Below, in pieces: positions 19,289 to 28,393 of a stretch of 64,000 nt of DNA. Under the pieces are notes generated by a model. It saw only the letters and a program-made list of their open reading frames with translations. It was not told the DNA's origin and made no database searches. Position 1 is the stretch's first letter; every line of letters starts with the position of its first letter. Source of the stretch: Pedobacter jeongneungensis (GTDB lineage Bacteria > Bacteroidota > Bacteroidia > Sphingobacteriales > Sphingobacteriaceae); NCBI RefSeq assembly GCF_000633455.1, contig NZ_AYMG01000013.1, forward strand, positions 248,001-312,000, in the 5' to 3' direction. Both the position numbers and the translations under genes were made by a program.

Positions 19289-19329
19289 AATCGCATTTAG
19301 CAAACTTAAATTTAGCGCTAAATGCGATT
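19289..19329 (-). terminator. Terminator shared by the convergent bestrophin-like and TlpA genes
   Basis: AATCGCATTTAGC and GCTAAATGCGATT form a perfect 13-bp stem around a 15-base loop. On the minus strand the stem is followed by TTTTTTGTTTT, so it terminates the sigma-fecR-susCD-tlpA direction; the opposite side has only AAGAAAG. Confidence 0.85.
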
Positions 19330-19350
19330 AAGAAAGATTGTAGTTTGGTA

Positions 19351-20826
19351 TTATCCTTTTCTGGCCATATCAATCATCATCGATATTTCATCTACAGCAG
19401 CTTCGTTACTGCCATCGAAGCCCATTAAATTGAATCTGATATTTCCCTGAGGATCAATTACAAATTTTGAAGGAATTCCATTCACTTTATAATCACTCAC
19501 CACTTTGTTTATTTTCGTTTCAGGATCTTTGGTATCCATTAACACTTCGAATTTATAATTTTGAGATTTGATGTAATCACCTGCATCCTTGATTGGTGTA
19601 GCTGTTTTTTCCCAGGTATGAATAAACAGGAATTTTACAGTTGGATCATCTTTATATTTATTTACAGCCATTTGCATAGCAGGAAAAGAGGCTTTGCACG
19701 GACCGCACCAGGTGGCCCAGAAATCTAAGATTACTGTTTTTCCTTTTAAACTGCTTAAGGTAACCTGTTTGCCATCCAGGTCAGTTAAAGTGAAATCTAT
19801 CGCTTGTTTTTTAACCATTTCCTTATTTAATTTTTGCTGAAGATTGGCGATGATACCCTTTCTGATTTCTGCTGCATATTGGTCGAAACCGGCATCGCTG
19901 CCTTTCACCTTTATATAAAGTGTTTTAAAGGTTGCACTCATTTCATCATTGGCCTTGCCTGATTTTACGGCTTCCTCCAATTTGGCATAAGCTTCCTGGT
20001 TTCTGTTTAAGGCCATCAAAATTTTGGCATATTGGAAATTAGACCTTGGTGATGCTGTTTTTGGATTAGTAGATGCTAACGCTGCATACTTTAATGCCTC
20101 ATTGTAGTTTTTTTGTTCGAAAAGAATGCCTGCATACGTCATGGTTAAACCTGGATAGCCTGAAGCTGCAAATTTTGATGAATTTTCATCCGGTAATTTT
20201 CCGTCATAATAAACTTTAGCGCTTTCCATTGCTTTTTTATAGTAAATAGAAGCATTTTTCAGATCCCCGTTTTTGTAAAAAGTTTCTGCTAAACTTCCGT
20301 AGCCATTTCCTTTCCAAAAATCTACCTGAAGCTTGTTCGCATATTCAATGGCCTTTGCAGTATTTTTTTTCTCGGCATATCCGTTTGCAATTGAATTTAC
20401 TACGTAATCATAAACGATTAAATCTTCACCACCATCTTTATTTGGTGGAAATTTTTTAACCCATTTCTGATATGCTTTTTCTTTTTCTTCAACAGTTTTG
20501 AGTGGGTAAATTTCATCGCTGGCCACTTTACTTCTTGCCCTTGATCCTGTTGGGAATTTTACAACTTCGTTTTCCAATAAAGAATCGGTAGCCTTTTGGT
20601 TTTTTAAGCGGTAATAGTAGTTAATGGCAATATCCATTTCCTTTTCGCTATTCGAAGCCGCAAGTGTTTTAAGCTTTGCATTTAAGAGTTCCCTGTCTGT
20701 AGGATTTGTTGACGCAATTAATTTATCTAAATATAATTTAGTGGTATCTGCCGGTTTGGTTTGTGCCATTAATTGCCCTGATGCTACGATCAGTGCAAAT
20801 GTTCCGATGATTTGTAATGCTTTCAT
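19351..20826 (-). CDS. Periplasmic TlpA/ResA-like thioredoxin protein with N-terminal helical repeats
   Basis: 491 residues with a signal peptide (to about residue 21, QLMAQ). Residues 30-340 are helical with TPR-like units (YGSLAETFYKNGDLKNASIY, GILFEQKNYNEALKYA). The C-terminal 150 residues are a TlpA-type thioredoxin fold with WATWCGPCK, redox cysteines C374 and C377, and the cis-proline stretch NGIPSKFVIDPQG. Such proteins reduce or exchange disulfides in the periplasm. It lies 30 bp after the SusD gene on the same strand, the last gene of the ECF-regulated locus; TlpA-like proteins are frequent partners of STN-type SusCD pairs. What it reduces is unknown. Confidence 0.88.
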   Translation of the reverse strand: MKALQIIGTFALIVASGQLMAQTKPADTTKLYLDKLIASTNPTDRELLNAKLKTLAASNSEKEMDIAINYYYRLKNQKATDSLLENEVVKFPTGSRARSKVASDEIYPLKTVEEKEKAYQKWVKKFPPNKDGGEDLIVYDYVVNSIANGYAEKKNTAKAIEYANKLQVDFWKGNGYGSLAETFYKNGDLKNASIYYKKAMESAKVYYDGKLPDENSSKFAASGYPGLTMTYAGILFEQKNYNEALKYAALASTNPKTASPRSNFQYAKILMALNRNQEAYAKLEEAVKSGKANDEMSATFKTLYIKVKGSDAGFDQYAAEIRKGIIANLQQKLNKEMVKKQAIDFTLTDLDGKQVTLSSLKGKTVILDFWATWCGPCKASFPAMQMAVNKYKDDPTVKFLFIHTWEKTATPIKDAGDYIKSQNYKFEVLMDTKDPETKINKVVSDYKVNGIPSKFVIDPQGNIRFNLMGFDGSNEAAVDEISMMIDMARKG

Positions 20827-20856
20827 TTTACTTAATTAAGTTTATTGTCGGTCTAA

Positions 20857-22230
20857 TTAATTATAGCCTGGGTTTTGTGTCAAATTGGTATTGATGATGA
20901 TTTGGGCCTGTGGAATCGGATATAAAGCTGAAGTTGTTTTCCAGGTAGTCGGTCTTAAAGCACCCAGAACAGCATTGGCACGATCCGTTCTTTTTAAATC
21001 GAACCAGCGGTGTCCCCATTCGCCAAATAATTCTACCTTTCGCTCCTGTTCGATAGCTGTTAACATTTGCGGCTGTGTTAAAGTTGTACTCACACCTGTT
21101 AAGCCAGCGCGGGTTCTCACGGCATCTAAATCCGTTTTTGCACCGGTAAGGTTGTTTTGTTGCGCCCTTGCTTCAGCACGGATTAAATATTGTTCTGCAA
21201 ATCTTAAAGCCACATTGTATTCATTTCCGGTTCCCGAAGCTACTTTGTACTTTGTAATGCCATAATAAGTTTTGCCGGCAATGGTTTTAGGCGTTACCCA
21301 GTTTGTTCTTCGTAAATCTGTAGTGCTTTCGAAGCTTAAATAAGTGGCATCCGCCAGAGAAAATACAGGAATAGATGTTGCAGTTGTAACATAATTGGCA
21401 CCAAAGGTAGAAAACCCATTTATAGTAGCAATTTGCCAGATAATTTCATTACTGTTATTAACAAATGATATATCCGGACTTGGCAAACTATAAACGCCTG
21501 AGCCAATTACCTGGGTAGCTTGTATTTCAGCATTGGCATAATCTTTTTGATAAAGATAAACACGGGCTAAAAGTGCTGCTGCTGCATATTTGTTAATTCT
21601 ACCTCTAAACGTTCCAACATAAGCAGTTGGTAATAGTGTTTGAGCTTCGGCTAAATCTTTGATGATTTGTGCATAAATCTGAGCAGACGGGGTGCGTGGA
21701 AGTGTTGCATTCTCGAAAGCAGCATAATCATCTTTTAATGGTAAAGGAATATCTCCATAAAGGTTTACCAAATAAAAGTAAGCGTAAGCCCTCATAAACT
21801 TAGCCTCACCCAGGAGCTGATTTTTTACCGAAGGTGTTAAGGTTGTTGAAGCGCTGATACCACTAATCGCGTTGTTTGTGTTTTTGATCAGACCGTAGGT
21901 GTTTGCCCAAACATTGCTAACAGAACTATTAGTTGTGGTTAGGGCGTTATTTACAAACTCTTGATAAGCAGCATCAACACCGTTATACTGAAGATCATCG
22001 GCAGAAATACCAGAGAAAAAACTAAAATTGCCTATGCTTGATGTGGTCACATTGTTTGAATAAAGTCCTAACACAACACTTTGTGCTGTGGCGTCAGTTT
22101 TGAAAGCATCTTCGAACAAAATCTGTGTAGGAGGCGCTCCTAACTCTACAAACTTTTTGCATGATGAAACAGCTAAGGCCACTCCAAGGATCAATATTTT
22201 ATAAATAGAATTTTTATATACTTTTTTCAT
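20857..22230 (-). CDS. SusD/RagB-family lipoprotein, ECF-regulated pair
   Basis: The ATG at 22230 gives 457 residues with a lipoprotein signal MKKVYKNSIYKILILGVA and lipobox VSSC; the longer frame from 22263 starts at GTG inside the preceding SusC gene and is not preferred. SusD features: helical region with LLGEAKFMRAYAYFYLVNLY and GDIPL, AALLARVYLYQKDYANAE, and the C-terminal RagB part with LRFAEQYLIRAEARAQQ, GHRWFDLKR and ALYPIPQAQI. Surface ligand-binding lid for the SusC at 22241, whose stop is 10 bp upstream. The substrate is not evident; the small SusD and the TlpA partner do not point to a glycan specifically. Confidence 0.93.
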   Translation of the reverse strand: MKKVYKNSIYKILILGVALAVSSCKKFVELGAPPTQILFEDAFKTDATAQSVVLGLYSNNVTTSSIGNFSFFSGISADDLQYNGVDAAYQEFVNNALTTTNSSVSNVWANTYGLIKNTNNAISGISASTTLTPSVKNQLLGEAKFMRAYAYFYLVNLYGDIPLPLKDDYAAFENATLPRTPSAQIYAQIIKDLAEAQTLLPTAYVGTFRGRINKYAAAALLARVYLYQKDYANAEIQATQVIGSGVYSLPSPDISFVNNSNEIIWQIATINGFSTFGANYVTTATSIPVFSLADATYLSFESTTDLRRTNWVTPKTIAGKTYYGITKYKVASGTGNEYNVALRFAEQYLIRAEARAQQNNLTGAKTDLDAVRTRAGLTGVSTTLTQPQMLTAIEQERKVELFGEWGHRWFDLKRTDRANAVLGALRPTTWKTTSALYPIPQAQIIINTNLTQNPGYN

Positions 22231-22240
22231 GTTTTTTAGA

Positions 22241-25200
22241 TTAGAATGAACAGTTAACACCAAATACTATTGTTCTTAATGGAGGTAGAACCTGTCCGAT
22301 TACACCTGTTCCCAATCCCGAAGGCCCTCCCTGAACTGTGGTTTCAGTATCCAGAATGTATTTATTCTTTGCCCATGTGTACAAATTCTGTCCCTGAACG
22401 AAAACACTTGCGTTAGAAATTTTTACATGCCTGAGCCATTCTTGCGGAAGCGTATAAGAGAAATTAACTGATCTCAGCTTTAAATAAGATGCATCGCCAT
22501 ACACTGCATCAGAGGAGGTAAATAAGTTGTAAGATGATGCTATTGCTGTTCCAGCTGTTGCAGAAGAACCTGGGATATTTGCGTTGGTGTTAGTTGGCGT
22601 CCACCTGTCCAACCAATAATCATTTTGATTGGCAAAAGTACCAGGTCTTGTATTTACTATTTGTGTTACACCAAAACGATGGTTAAACTGAAAGAAAATA
22701 CCCAATTCAAAACCTTTGTAAGTAAATGTATTATTAAAGCCTCCAAAAAATGGCGTTCCTAGATCAGCCACATAACGATCGTTGATATTAATGATACCAT
22801 TGCCATCCCTGTCTTCATACATTGCAGTTCCATTTGCAGGGTTTACACCTAAATAATAGTACAGCCTGAAAAGATTTATCGATTCACCTACTACATAACT
22901 GGATGCAGAGAACGACTTATCAAGATCGGGGAATTCAAGCAGCTTATTATCCGTGAAGGTAAAGTTTACATTGGTTTTCCAGGTAAAATCCTTACTCACT
23001 ATGTTTGTGCTGTTAAGCTCTAATTCTAATCCTTTATTCTGAATTAAGGCAGGTAAATTTGCCTGATAGGAATTGTATCCACTTTGTGTTGCTAAGGCAT
23101 TAAAAGCAATCTGGTCAGAAGATCGGTTTCTGTAATAGTTTGCGGTAAATGAAATCCGATCTTTCAGGAAACCTAAATCAATCGCAAATTCTAATTTTTT
23201 AGTGGTTTCCCATTTAATGTCTTCGTTTGGTATTGTAGTAACGGTAGTTGCTGCATTTCCCAAATAGGTGGTTGTACTAGAGTATAACGGAAGGTAGATA
23301 AAGTTAGAAATCTGGTCGTTCCCGGTAGTGCCAAAACTTCCCCTTAATTTACCAAAACTCAGGAAAGGGAGATTGTCTTTTACAAAATCTTCCTGTGTAA
23401 ATACCCATCCCGCACCAATCGCACCAAAATTTCCAAAACGGTTCGCTGGACCAAATCTTGATGAACCATCTCGTCTAAAAGTTGCATTGATAAGGTATTT
23501 TTCATTCCAGTCATAGTTTAACTTGGCAAAAACAGCATTGTATTTATATTTAACAATGTTGTTGTAATTAACAGTGGTAGTACCTGCTGCACCCAATGTA
23601 CCTAAAAGCGCTTCGTTGCTATAGTTTGAGCCCAAAAGAGATAATCCATTAGAGGTGTTTTGCTGAAAACTCGTACCAATTAATGCGGTTAACTTTCCCT
23701 GACCGATTGTTTTAACATAATCTAATGTTGGTTCTATGATCCAGTTCTGTGCATTGAGATTAGTGAAAACTGCAGAGCTGGTTGGGTTGTTTGCTGGATT
23801 TTGAGATGATGCAGGTGTAGTTGCAGTTTGCTCTAATCTGGTGTTTGTATAACCGAAATTTACTTTAGCTGTTAATTCAGGTGTGATTTTATATTGCAGA
23901 TTTGAATTTGCAATCAAGTTGTTCGTTACACCATTATATCTTCTCAGTAAACTTGCTAACGGATTTGTGAAACCTGTAACCCAAGCCAATTTACCTGCAG
24001 CATCATAGAGTGGTAGGTTGGGGGGGAAGCTATATACCGACGAAAGATCGGAAGTTGGGATGTTGGTATTGTCATTAGAATAACTTACCGAAAATGACGC
24101 ATTGAACTTTTTGTTTTGCGAACTGTGATCAAGGTTTAATCTTGAAGAAAATCGCTTTGAAGCATTATCACCCAAAAATACGGTACTTTCTCTGCGATAG
24201 GCAGAATTAAAGAAAAAGCGGGTCTGATCATTACCTCCCGACATTGAGCCCTGGATTTCGTTTACATGCCCTCTGTTTCCGATCAGCAACTTTTGGAAAT
24301 CTGTCCCGTTGTTTTGATCCCAAACTGTTAAATCGGGTGCATTTGTAGAATTTGGGGTAACGCCATCGTTTTGGAAAGCTTCTTTTCTTAAGGTCAGATA
24401 TTGCTGAAGATCTAGCGTAGGGATAAAGCGGTTAACTTCTGTAAAACCAGTGTTCAGGTTCAGGCCAATTTTAACTTTTCCCGATTTCCCTTTTTTAGTG
24501 GTAATTAATACTACGCCATTTGCACCTCTCGATCCGTAAATAGAGGTTGCATCAGCATCTTTCAAAATATCTATGCGCTCAATATCTGATGGATTAATCA
24601 TTCCAAAAGGACTGATTCCCCCACTCGCACCAGATGTTCCGAAAGCATTTAAGTTATCAGTTGCTGGTGAGCCTCCGTTAAAATTGGTAAAGGGAACACC
24701 GTCAATTACATACAAAGGAATTCCGCCTGATGATAAGGAGTTTTGCCCGCGGATCTGTACTTGTACGGCTCCTCCGGGTACGCCATTATTTTGTGCAATT
24801 AATACACCCGACATTCTGCCCGATAAGGCTGCCAATGGGTTGCCTACGGGTTGTTTTTCGATCTCTTTCGCGGTGATTGAGGCTACAGAACCAGTGCTGG
24901 TTTTGCGGGTAGTGGTGCCGTAACCAATAATCTGCACTTCGTTTAAACTGCCGGCTTCGGGTACTAAAGCTATTTTAAGCGCCGGGGTTTTGTCGTCAAC
25001 TGCAATTTCTCTGGTTACATAACCAATATAGCTGAAAATAATGGTGATGCCATTTCCGCTGGGTACCGTAATCCCAAAATGCCCATACTGATCAGACGCA
25101 GTGCTGAACATTTTATCGCCCTTTATACGGATAGATACGCCCGGAAGCGGATCACCGATTTCATCAGTTACCATTCCGGTTAAACGGATATCTTTCACGG

Positions 25201-25630
25201 TTTCGGCTGTAGTTGGTAAAGACTGTTTCGAAATCAGGATTTTATTGTCTACCTGAATAAAAGTTAATCCCGTTCCTTTTAAAATAATGTCTAAGGTTTC
25301 TTTAACGGTTCTTTCGCTAAGTGGAAGATTTACGGTTTTAAGGTTCTTGAGTTCATTGTTGCGGTATAAAAACCTGAACTGGCTGTTCTGTTCGATTTTT
25401 TTAATCGCTGACGCTATCGTTTCATCATTTACTTCCAAAGAAATTTTTACCTGTTGTGCCGATTGAGCTTTTAAATCAATTGCAAATAAACATTGTAGAG
25501 AGGCGGATAATACGATAGCAATAATTAAGCTGATACGCATAAGCTGACGAATTAAATATCGTGTGTGGGATGATGCAGTGAAGAAAACATATTTCTTCCT
25601 GCCCTCTGCCGATTGTGCAGAAAAATACAT
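22241..25630 (-). CDS. SusC/RagA TonB-dependent transporter with STN signalling domain
   Basis: 1129 residues. The first 56 residues hold a long leader (an alternative start MRISLIIAIVL lies at 25540), then an STN (secretin/TonB short N-terminal) domain at about 58-135 (KISLEVNDETIASAIKKIEQ, TGLTFIQVDNKILISK), a carboxypeptidase-like sandwich (GMVTDEIGDPLPGVSIRIKG), a TonB-box-like EVQIIGYGT, plug (IYGSRGANGVVLITT) and barrel ending RTIVFGVNCSF. The STN domain contacts the periplasmic part of a FecR anti-sigma factor, and fecR and the sigma gene lie directly upstream on the same strand. So transport and signalling are coupled. Leader hairpins lie in front of it. Confidence 0.95.
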   Translation of the reverse strand: MYFSAQSAEGRKKYVFFTASSHTRYLIRQLMRISLIIAIVLSASLQCLFAIDLKAQSAQQVKISLEVNDETIASAIKKIEQNSQFRFLYRNNELKNLKTVNLPLSERTVKETLDIILKGTGLTFIQVDNKILISKQSLPTTAETVKDIRLTGMVTDEIGDPLPGVSIRIKGDKMFSTASDQYGHFGITVPSGNGITIIFSYIGYVTREIAVDDKTPALKIALVPEAGSLNEVQIIGYGTTTRKTSTGSVASITAKEIEKQPVGNPLAALSGRMSGVLIAQNNGVPGGAVQVQIRGQNSLSSGGIPLYVIDGVPFTNFNGGSPATDNLNAFGTSGASGGISPFGMINPSDIERIDILKDADATSIYGSRGANGVVLITTKKGKSGKVKIGLNLNTGFTEVNRFIPTLDLQQYLTLRKEAFQNDGVTPNSTNAPDLTVWDQNNGTDFQKLLIGNRGHVNEIQGSMSGGNDQTRFFFNSAYRRESTVFLGDNASKRFSSRLNLDHSSQNKKFNASFSVSYSNDNTNIPTSDLSSVYSFPPNLPLYDAAGKLAWVTGFTNPLASLLRRYNGVTNNLIANSNLQYKITPELTAKVNFGYTNTRLEQTATTPASSQNPANNPTSSAVFTNLNAQNWIIEPTLDYVKTIGQGKLTALIGTSFQQNTSNGLSLLGSNYSNEALLGTLGAAGTTTVNYNNIVKYKYNAVFAKLNYDWNEKYLINATFRRDGSSRFGPANRFGNFGAIGAGWVFTQEDFVKDNLPFLSFGKLRGSFGTTGNDQISNFIYLPLYSSTTTYLGNAATTVTTIPNEDIKWETTKKLEFAIDLGFLKDRISFTANYYRNRSSDQIAFNALATQSGYNSYQANLPALIQNKGLELELNSTNIVSKDFTWKTNVNFTFTDNKLLEFPDLDKSFSASSYVVGESINLFRLYYYLGVNPANGTAMYEDRDGNGIININDRYVADLGTPFFGGFNNTFTYKGFELGIFFQFNHRFGVTQIVNTRPGTFANQNDYWLDRWTPTNTNANIPGSSATAGTAIASSYNLFTSSDAVYGDASYLKLRSVNFSYTLPQEWLRHVKISNASVFVQGQNLYTWAKNKYILDTETTVQGGPSGLGTGVIGQVLPPLRTIVFGVNCSF

Positions 25631-25674
25631 AATTTTAAATGTTTTAAATGAATCCTAGAAAATTGTTTAAACAC

Positions 25675-25728
25675 GTTGATACAGTTAGCGCTGTATCAAC
25701 AGCCTACTCCTTGTTTAGCGACAAGGAG
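25675..25728 (-). promoter_or_regulatory. Twin hairpins with identical loops in the fecR-susC gap
   Basis: GTTGATACAG, TTAGCG, CTGTATCAAC (25675-25700) and CTCCTTGT, TTAGCG, ACAAGGAG (25707-25728) are two perfect hairpins with different stems and the same hexaloop. On the plus strand the second is followed by TTTTTT, terminator-like, but both neighbours are transcribed on the minus strand; there the order is hairpin 2, hairpin 1, then the susC start 45 nt on. A regulatory role in the susC leader is inferred. Confidence 0.6.
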
Positions 25729-25806
25729 TTTTTTATTCATTTAAATTCGCAGCTGGTAATTTTTTTTCATGTTGTTTGGTTTAGTTGGTTAATTGATTAC
25801 TTCATG

Positions 25807-26832
25807 TTATTCACATCCTCCGCCTTTGATGGTTATTCCGCTGGCGTTGGTTTGGTACTGTGCATTGTTATAGGAGCAGATGATTTTAAGGATCTCCTCA
25901 AGCGATTCTCCTTTTAAAAAAGTTGCCGTAAACCTGCATTTTTTTGCCAGGTCGTTACTGAAAGTAATTGGCGTATTAAATTTTTTCGAAAGCACCTGTG
26001 TAGCTTCCTCCATCGAAATATCATCGAAAAAAAGATCACTTTCCTGCCATTGTACAATGTTTTTAGCAATAACCTTTGTAAGGTTCGATTTTTTGTAATC
26101 TTTGTTGAAAACGATCTGTTGGTTGGGTGTTAAAATACCGAGTGTGGCGTTATTATTCAATACACCCACTTTTCCGCGGGTAACCGTAACCTCTATGTTT
26201 TTATCGGTATCGTAAGCTTTTATATTAAATGCAGTGCCTAAAACGGTTGTTCTAAGTTTGCCGGTATAAACGGTAAAAGTCTTTTTATCATCATGTTTAA
26301 TGTCGAAATATCCTTCTCCAATTAAAGTAACAGCCCTTCTTGGCCCAAAAACTTTAGGGTAAACCAATGAACTGTTGCTGTTTAAAATAACGGTACTGCC
26401 ATCGGGCAAGGTTATTTTTTGGTGTTCTTTATAGGTTTTGGCCGTGATCGATTCTACAGCATGTTCTATCAGATTTACAGCCACATCGTTATTGGCAAAT
26501 TCTGCCTGTTTTTGTGAACGCTTATTCATTAAAAGTGCAGCAAGCCCGATAACGAAAATTGCGGCGGCCCAACCTAACCATCGCAGCGTTAATTTGGGCC
26601 TTTTTACGGCGGGCCTAATATTTGACGAAAAAACCTTATCCAATATGGCCTCCGCCTTATTTTTACTCATTTCAATTTCTTCGCTTTTTTTCCAGAAATT
26701 ATCCATGATGATATCTAATATATCCGAATCATCTGAGGTTTTTACGATTTCCATAAATTCCTGTAACTCTGACCGAGTACAGGTTTTATTAACATATTGC
26801 TGAAATAAATAGGCTGATCTATCTTGTTCCAT
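25807..26832 (-). CDS. FecR-family anti-sigma factor
   Basis: 341-residue inner-membrane protein. A cytoplasmic N-terminal region of about 80 residues (with ELQEFMEIVKTSDDSD) binds the sigma factor; a single span lies at about 84-102; the periplasmic side has the FecR domain (ITLPDGSTVILNSNSSLVYP, GEGYFDIKHD, TVLGTAFNIKAY) and a C-terminal DUF4974 domain (DISMEEATQVLSKKFN). The protein would release the ECF sigma factor when the STN domain of the SusC signals ligand binding. It sits between the sigma gene (93 bp upstream) and SusC. Confidence 0.93.
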   Translation of the reverse strand: MEQDRSAYLFQQYVNKTCTRSELQEFMEIVKTSDDSDILDIIMDNFWKKSEEIEMSKNKAEAILDKVFSSNIRPAVKRPKLTLRWLGWAAAIFVIGLAALLMNKRSQKQAEFANNDVAVNLIEHAVESITAKTYKEHQKITLPDGSTVILNSNSSLVYPKVFGPRRAVTLIGEGYFDIKHDDKKTFTVYTGKLRTTVLGTAFNIKAYDTDKNIEVTVTRGKVGVLNNNATLGILTPNQQIVFNKDYKKSNLTKVIAKNIVQWQESDLFFDDISMEEATQVLSKKFNTPITFSNDLAKKCRFTATFLKGESLEEILKIICSYNNAQYQTNASGITIKGGGCE

Positions 26833-26925
26833 TTTGTTTGGTTTTAAGCGTCATCAGTAGATGATCTGAACGCACTATATAAACATGACAAGTGAAATCG
26901 GGAAAGGAGGTAGTGAAAAATGAAA

Positions 26926-27516
26926 TTATTTTAAAAAAAATAATAAAAGGGGGGCAGCTATTACCTCATCGTGGGTTGAAAGGTAGTTTTTAATCGCTTT
27001 TACTGCATCTCTTAGGTGGGTTTTTACAGTTAAAGGAGAAATATTAAGCTGATTTGCGACATCTTTTTGTTTTAATCCCTCAATATTGCATAAATTGTAG
27101 ATTAATTTTTGTTGCGGAGGAAGTTTTTCAATTGCAGCCTCTAATAATCTTTTGGTTTCGCGGAATTGAATGGTGTTTTCAGTGCTTAGATCAATTTCTG
27201 TGGTATCTAAATTTGCAATTTGATGGCTTTTTTGTGTTAAAGCGATTTTTTTTAATGCATTGAGCGTTTCATTTTTAACGATCGTTCTCAAAAAACCGCC
27301 AAAATTATCAATGTTGATTATAGTTTCTCTTTTGATCCAAAGTTTGATAAAAACATCCTGAACAATTTCTTCTGCCGAAGTATCAACCTGAAGGATGGCA
27401 TAAGCATAACCATACACTTTATTCCTGTAGAAATTGAAAAGACTGCCGAAAGCCTGTTGATCTCCATTGGCAATTTTTGCCAGGATCAACTTTTCATCCG
27501 CCAGTTCCTTTTGCAT
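26926..27516 (-). CDS. ECF-type RNA polymerase sigma factor
   Basis: 196 residues with region 2 (GDQQAFGSLFNFYRNKVYGY, EEIVQDVFIKLW) and region 4 (LEAAIEKLPPQQKLIYNLCN, GLKQKDVANQLNISPLTVKT). No region 1 or 3, as in ECF factors. It heads a minus-strand series sigma, FecR, STN-SusC, SusD, TlpA and would direct transcription of susC and following genes once freed by FecR. The C-terminal end (APLLLFFLK) is hydrophobic and slightly unusual. Confidence 0.93.
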   Translation of the reverse strand: MQKELADEKLILAKIANGDQQAFGSLFNFYRNKVYGYAYAILQVDTSAEEIVQDVFIKLWIKRETIINIDNFGGFLRTIVKNETLNALKKIALTQKSHQIANLDTTEIDLSTENTIQFRETKRLLEAAIEKLPPQQKLIYNLCNIEGLKQKDVANQLNISPLTVKTHLRDAVKAIKNYLSTHDEVIAAPLLLFFLK

Positions 27517-27804
27517 AGGGCTAATATATCAATTAAACTTAATTTATATACTTAATTACACACTTGGGAGTTGTTTTTACATGTTTTTGAGAATGTTGTA
27601 CTTGTTATTTTACAGGGCAATATTAATTAAGAGGCTTGCTTAATGGGTATGCCATCCAGTATTGTGATCAATTAATTATTAACTAAATTAAATGAAACAG
27701 TTTTCTACAACTCTAGGCTATTTTTTTCTATTTAGATGTGGCTAATCCACCTTCTTAATTTTTTTTTGTAATTGGAAGCCTAAGGAATATATTACAGCAA
27801 ATAG

Positions 27805-28023
27805 CTAATAGAATTTGAAACCGAGATCTCTAAGTTTAGTGAAGTGATGAAATGCCTGCAGATGATGGGTGCGCATGATTTTATCCTTCGCATTGCAACC
27901 AGGGATATATACGCTTATCATCAGTTTTTAAGGAATAAGTTGGCAACACTACCGAATATTACAACTGTTCAAAGCTACTTTGTACTTTCAGAACCTAAAA
28001 GCAAGACCGCTTATCCTTTGTAG
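27805..28023 (+). pseudogene. Remnant of an Lrp/AsnC-family regulator (C-terminal half only)
   Basis: An open frame without a start runs for 72 codons to TAG 28021-28023. It reads like the ligand-binding (RAM) half of Lrp/AsnC proteins: FSEVMKCLQMMGAHDFILRI, ATRDIYAYHQFL, NKLATLPNITTVQSYFVLSE and a C-terminal KSKTAYPL, which matches the usual 'K..TALPL' ending. A stop codon (TAG 27802-27804) precedes it in frame and no helix-turn-helix half was found in the 290 bp upstream, so the N-terminal DNA-binding part has been lost. The only ATG inside the frame (27847) would leave 58 residues without the HTH. Confidence 0.75.
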
Positions 28024-28030
28024 AAAAATG

Positions 28031-28102
28031 TGCTCCCGACGAGATTCGAACTCATATCGATGGTACCGGAAACCATAATTCTATCCATTGAACTACGGGA
28101 GC
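28031..28102 (-). tRNA. tRNA-Arg (anticodon CCG)
   Basis: Reading the minus strand, GCTCCCG pairs with CGGGAGC as the 7-bp acceptor stem with discriminator A; the anticodon arm is ATGGT, loop TTCCGGT, ACCAT with anticodon CCG; the T arm has TTCGAAT. 72 nt, CCA not encoded. It would read CGG arginine codons. It lies 8 bp from the end of the Lrp remnant, convergent to it; tRNA genes are common integration points, but no integrase or duplicated attachment site was seen. Confidence 0.95.
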
Positions 28103-28393
28103 AAGGCTGCAAATATAGAAAAATCAAATACATTTCATCGAAATATAAAGGCAAATTTTAACCAATAATCCGATCTTAAATTCGCTACCGCTTAACCTGA
28201 TGTTTTTTATGTTAAAAAATGATTAAATCATTGCCTAAACATTCCTGCAGGTTGGGTTTATGCATTCATATTTTTAAATTCGGCTGTTCGGTTCACGGTT
28301 TTTAAGTGCTTAGGTTGGCTTTTTAAGAAATAAAAATGCACCTTTGCGAACCGTTAATAGAGGTTTAGGCATGTAATAAATTAAATTTGGTGT
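28103..28393. other. Leader region of mgtE
   Basis: No gene. AT-rich. A -7-like TAAATTTG lies at about 28383, only a few bases before the mgtE start, and CACCTTTG at about 28341; neither has a clear -33 partner. No M-box (Mg riboswitch) pattern was recognised by eye. Confidence 0.3.

Noticed and set aside
25648..25917. Plus-strand gene across the fecR end and the twin hairpins
   Set aside because: It overlaps fecR on the opposite strand and the hairpins; no family features.
28031..28102. tRNA as integration site of a mobile island
   Set aside because: No integrase gene, no duplicated 3' tRNA end and no composition change nearby; only the truncated Lrp gene is suggestive.
28103..28393. Magnesium riboswitch before mgtE
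   Set aside because: No recognisable M-box or ykoK pattern by eye; a covariance-model search would be decisive, with a significant hit needed to reinstate it.
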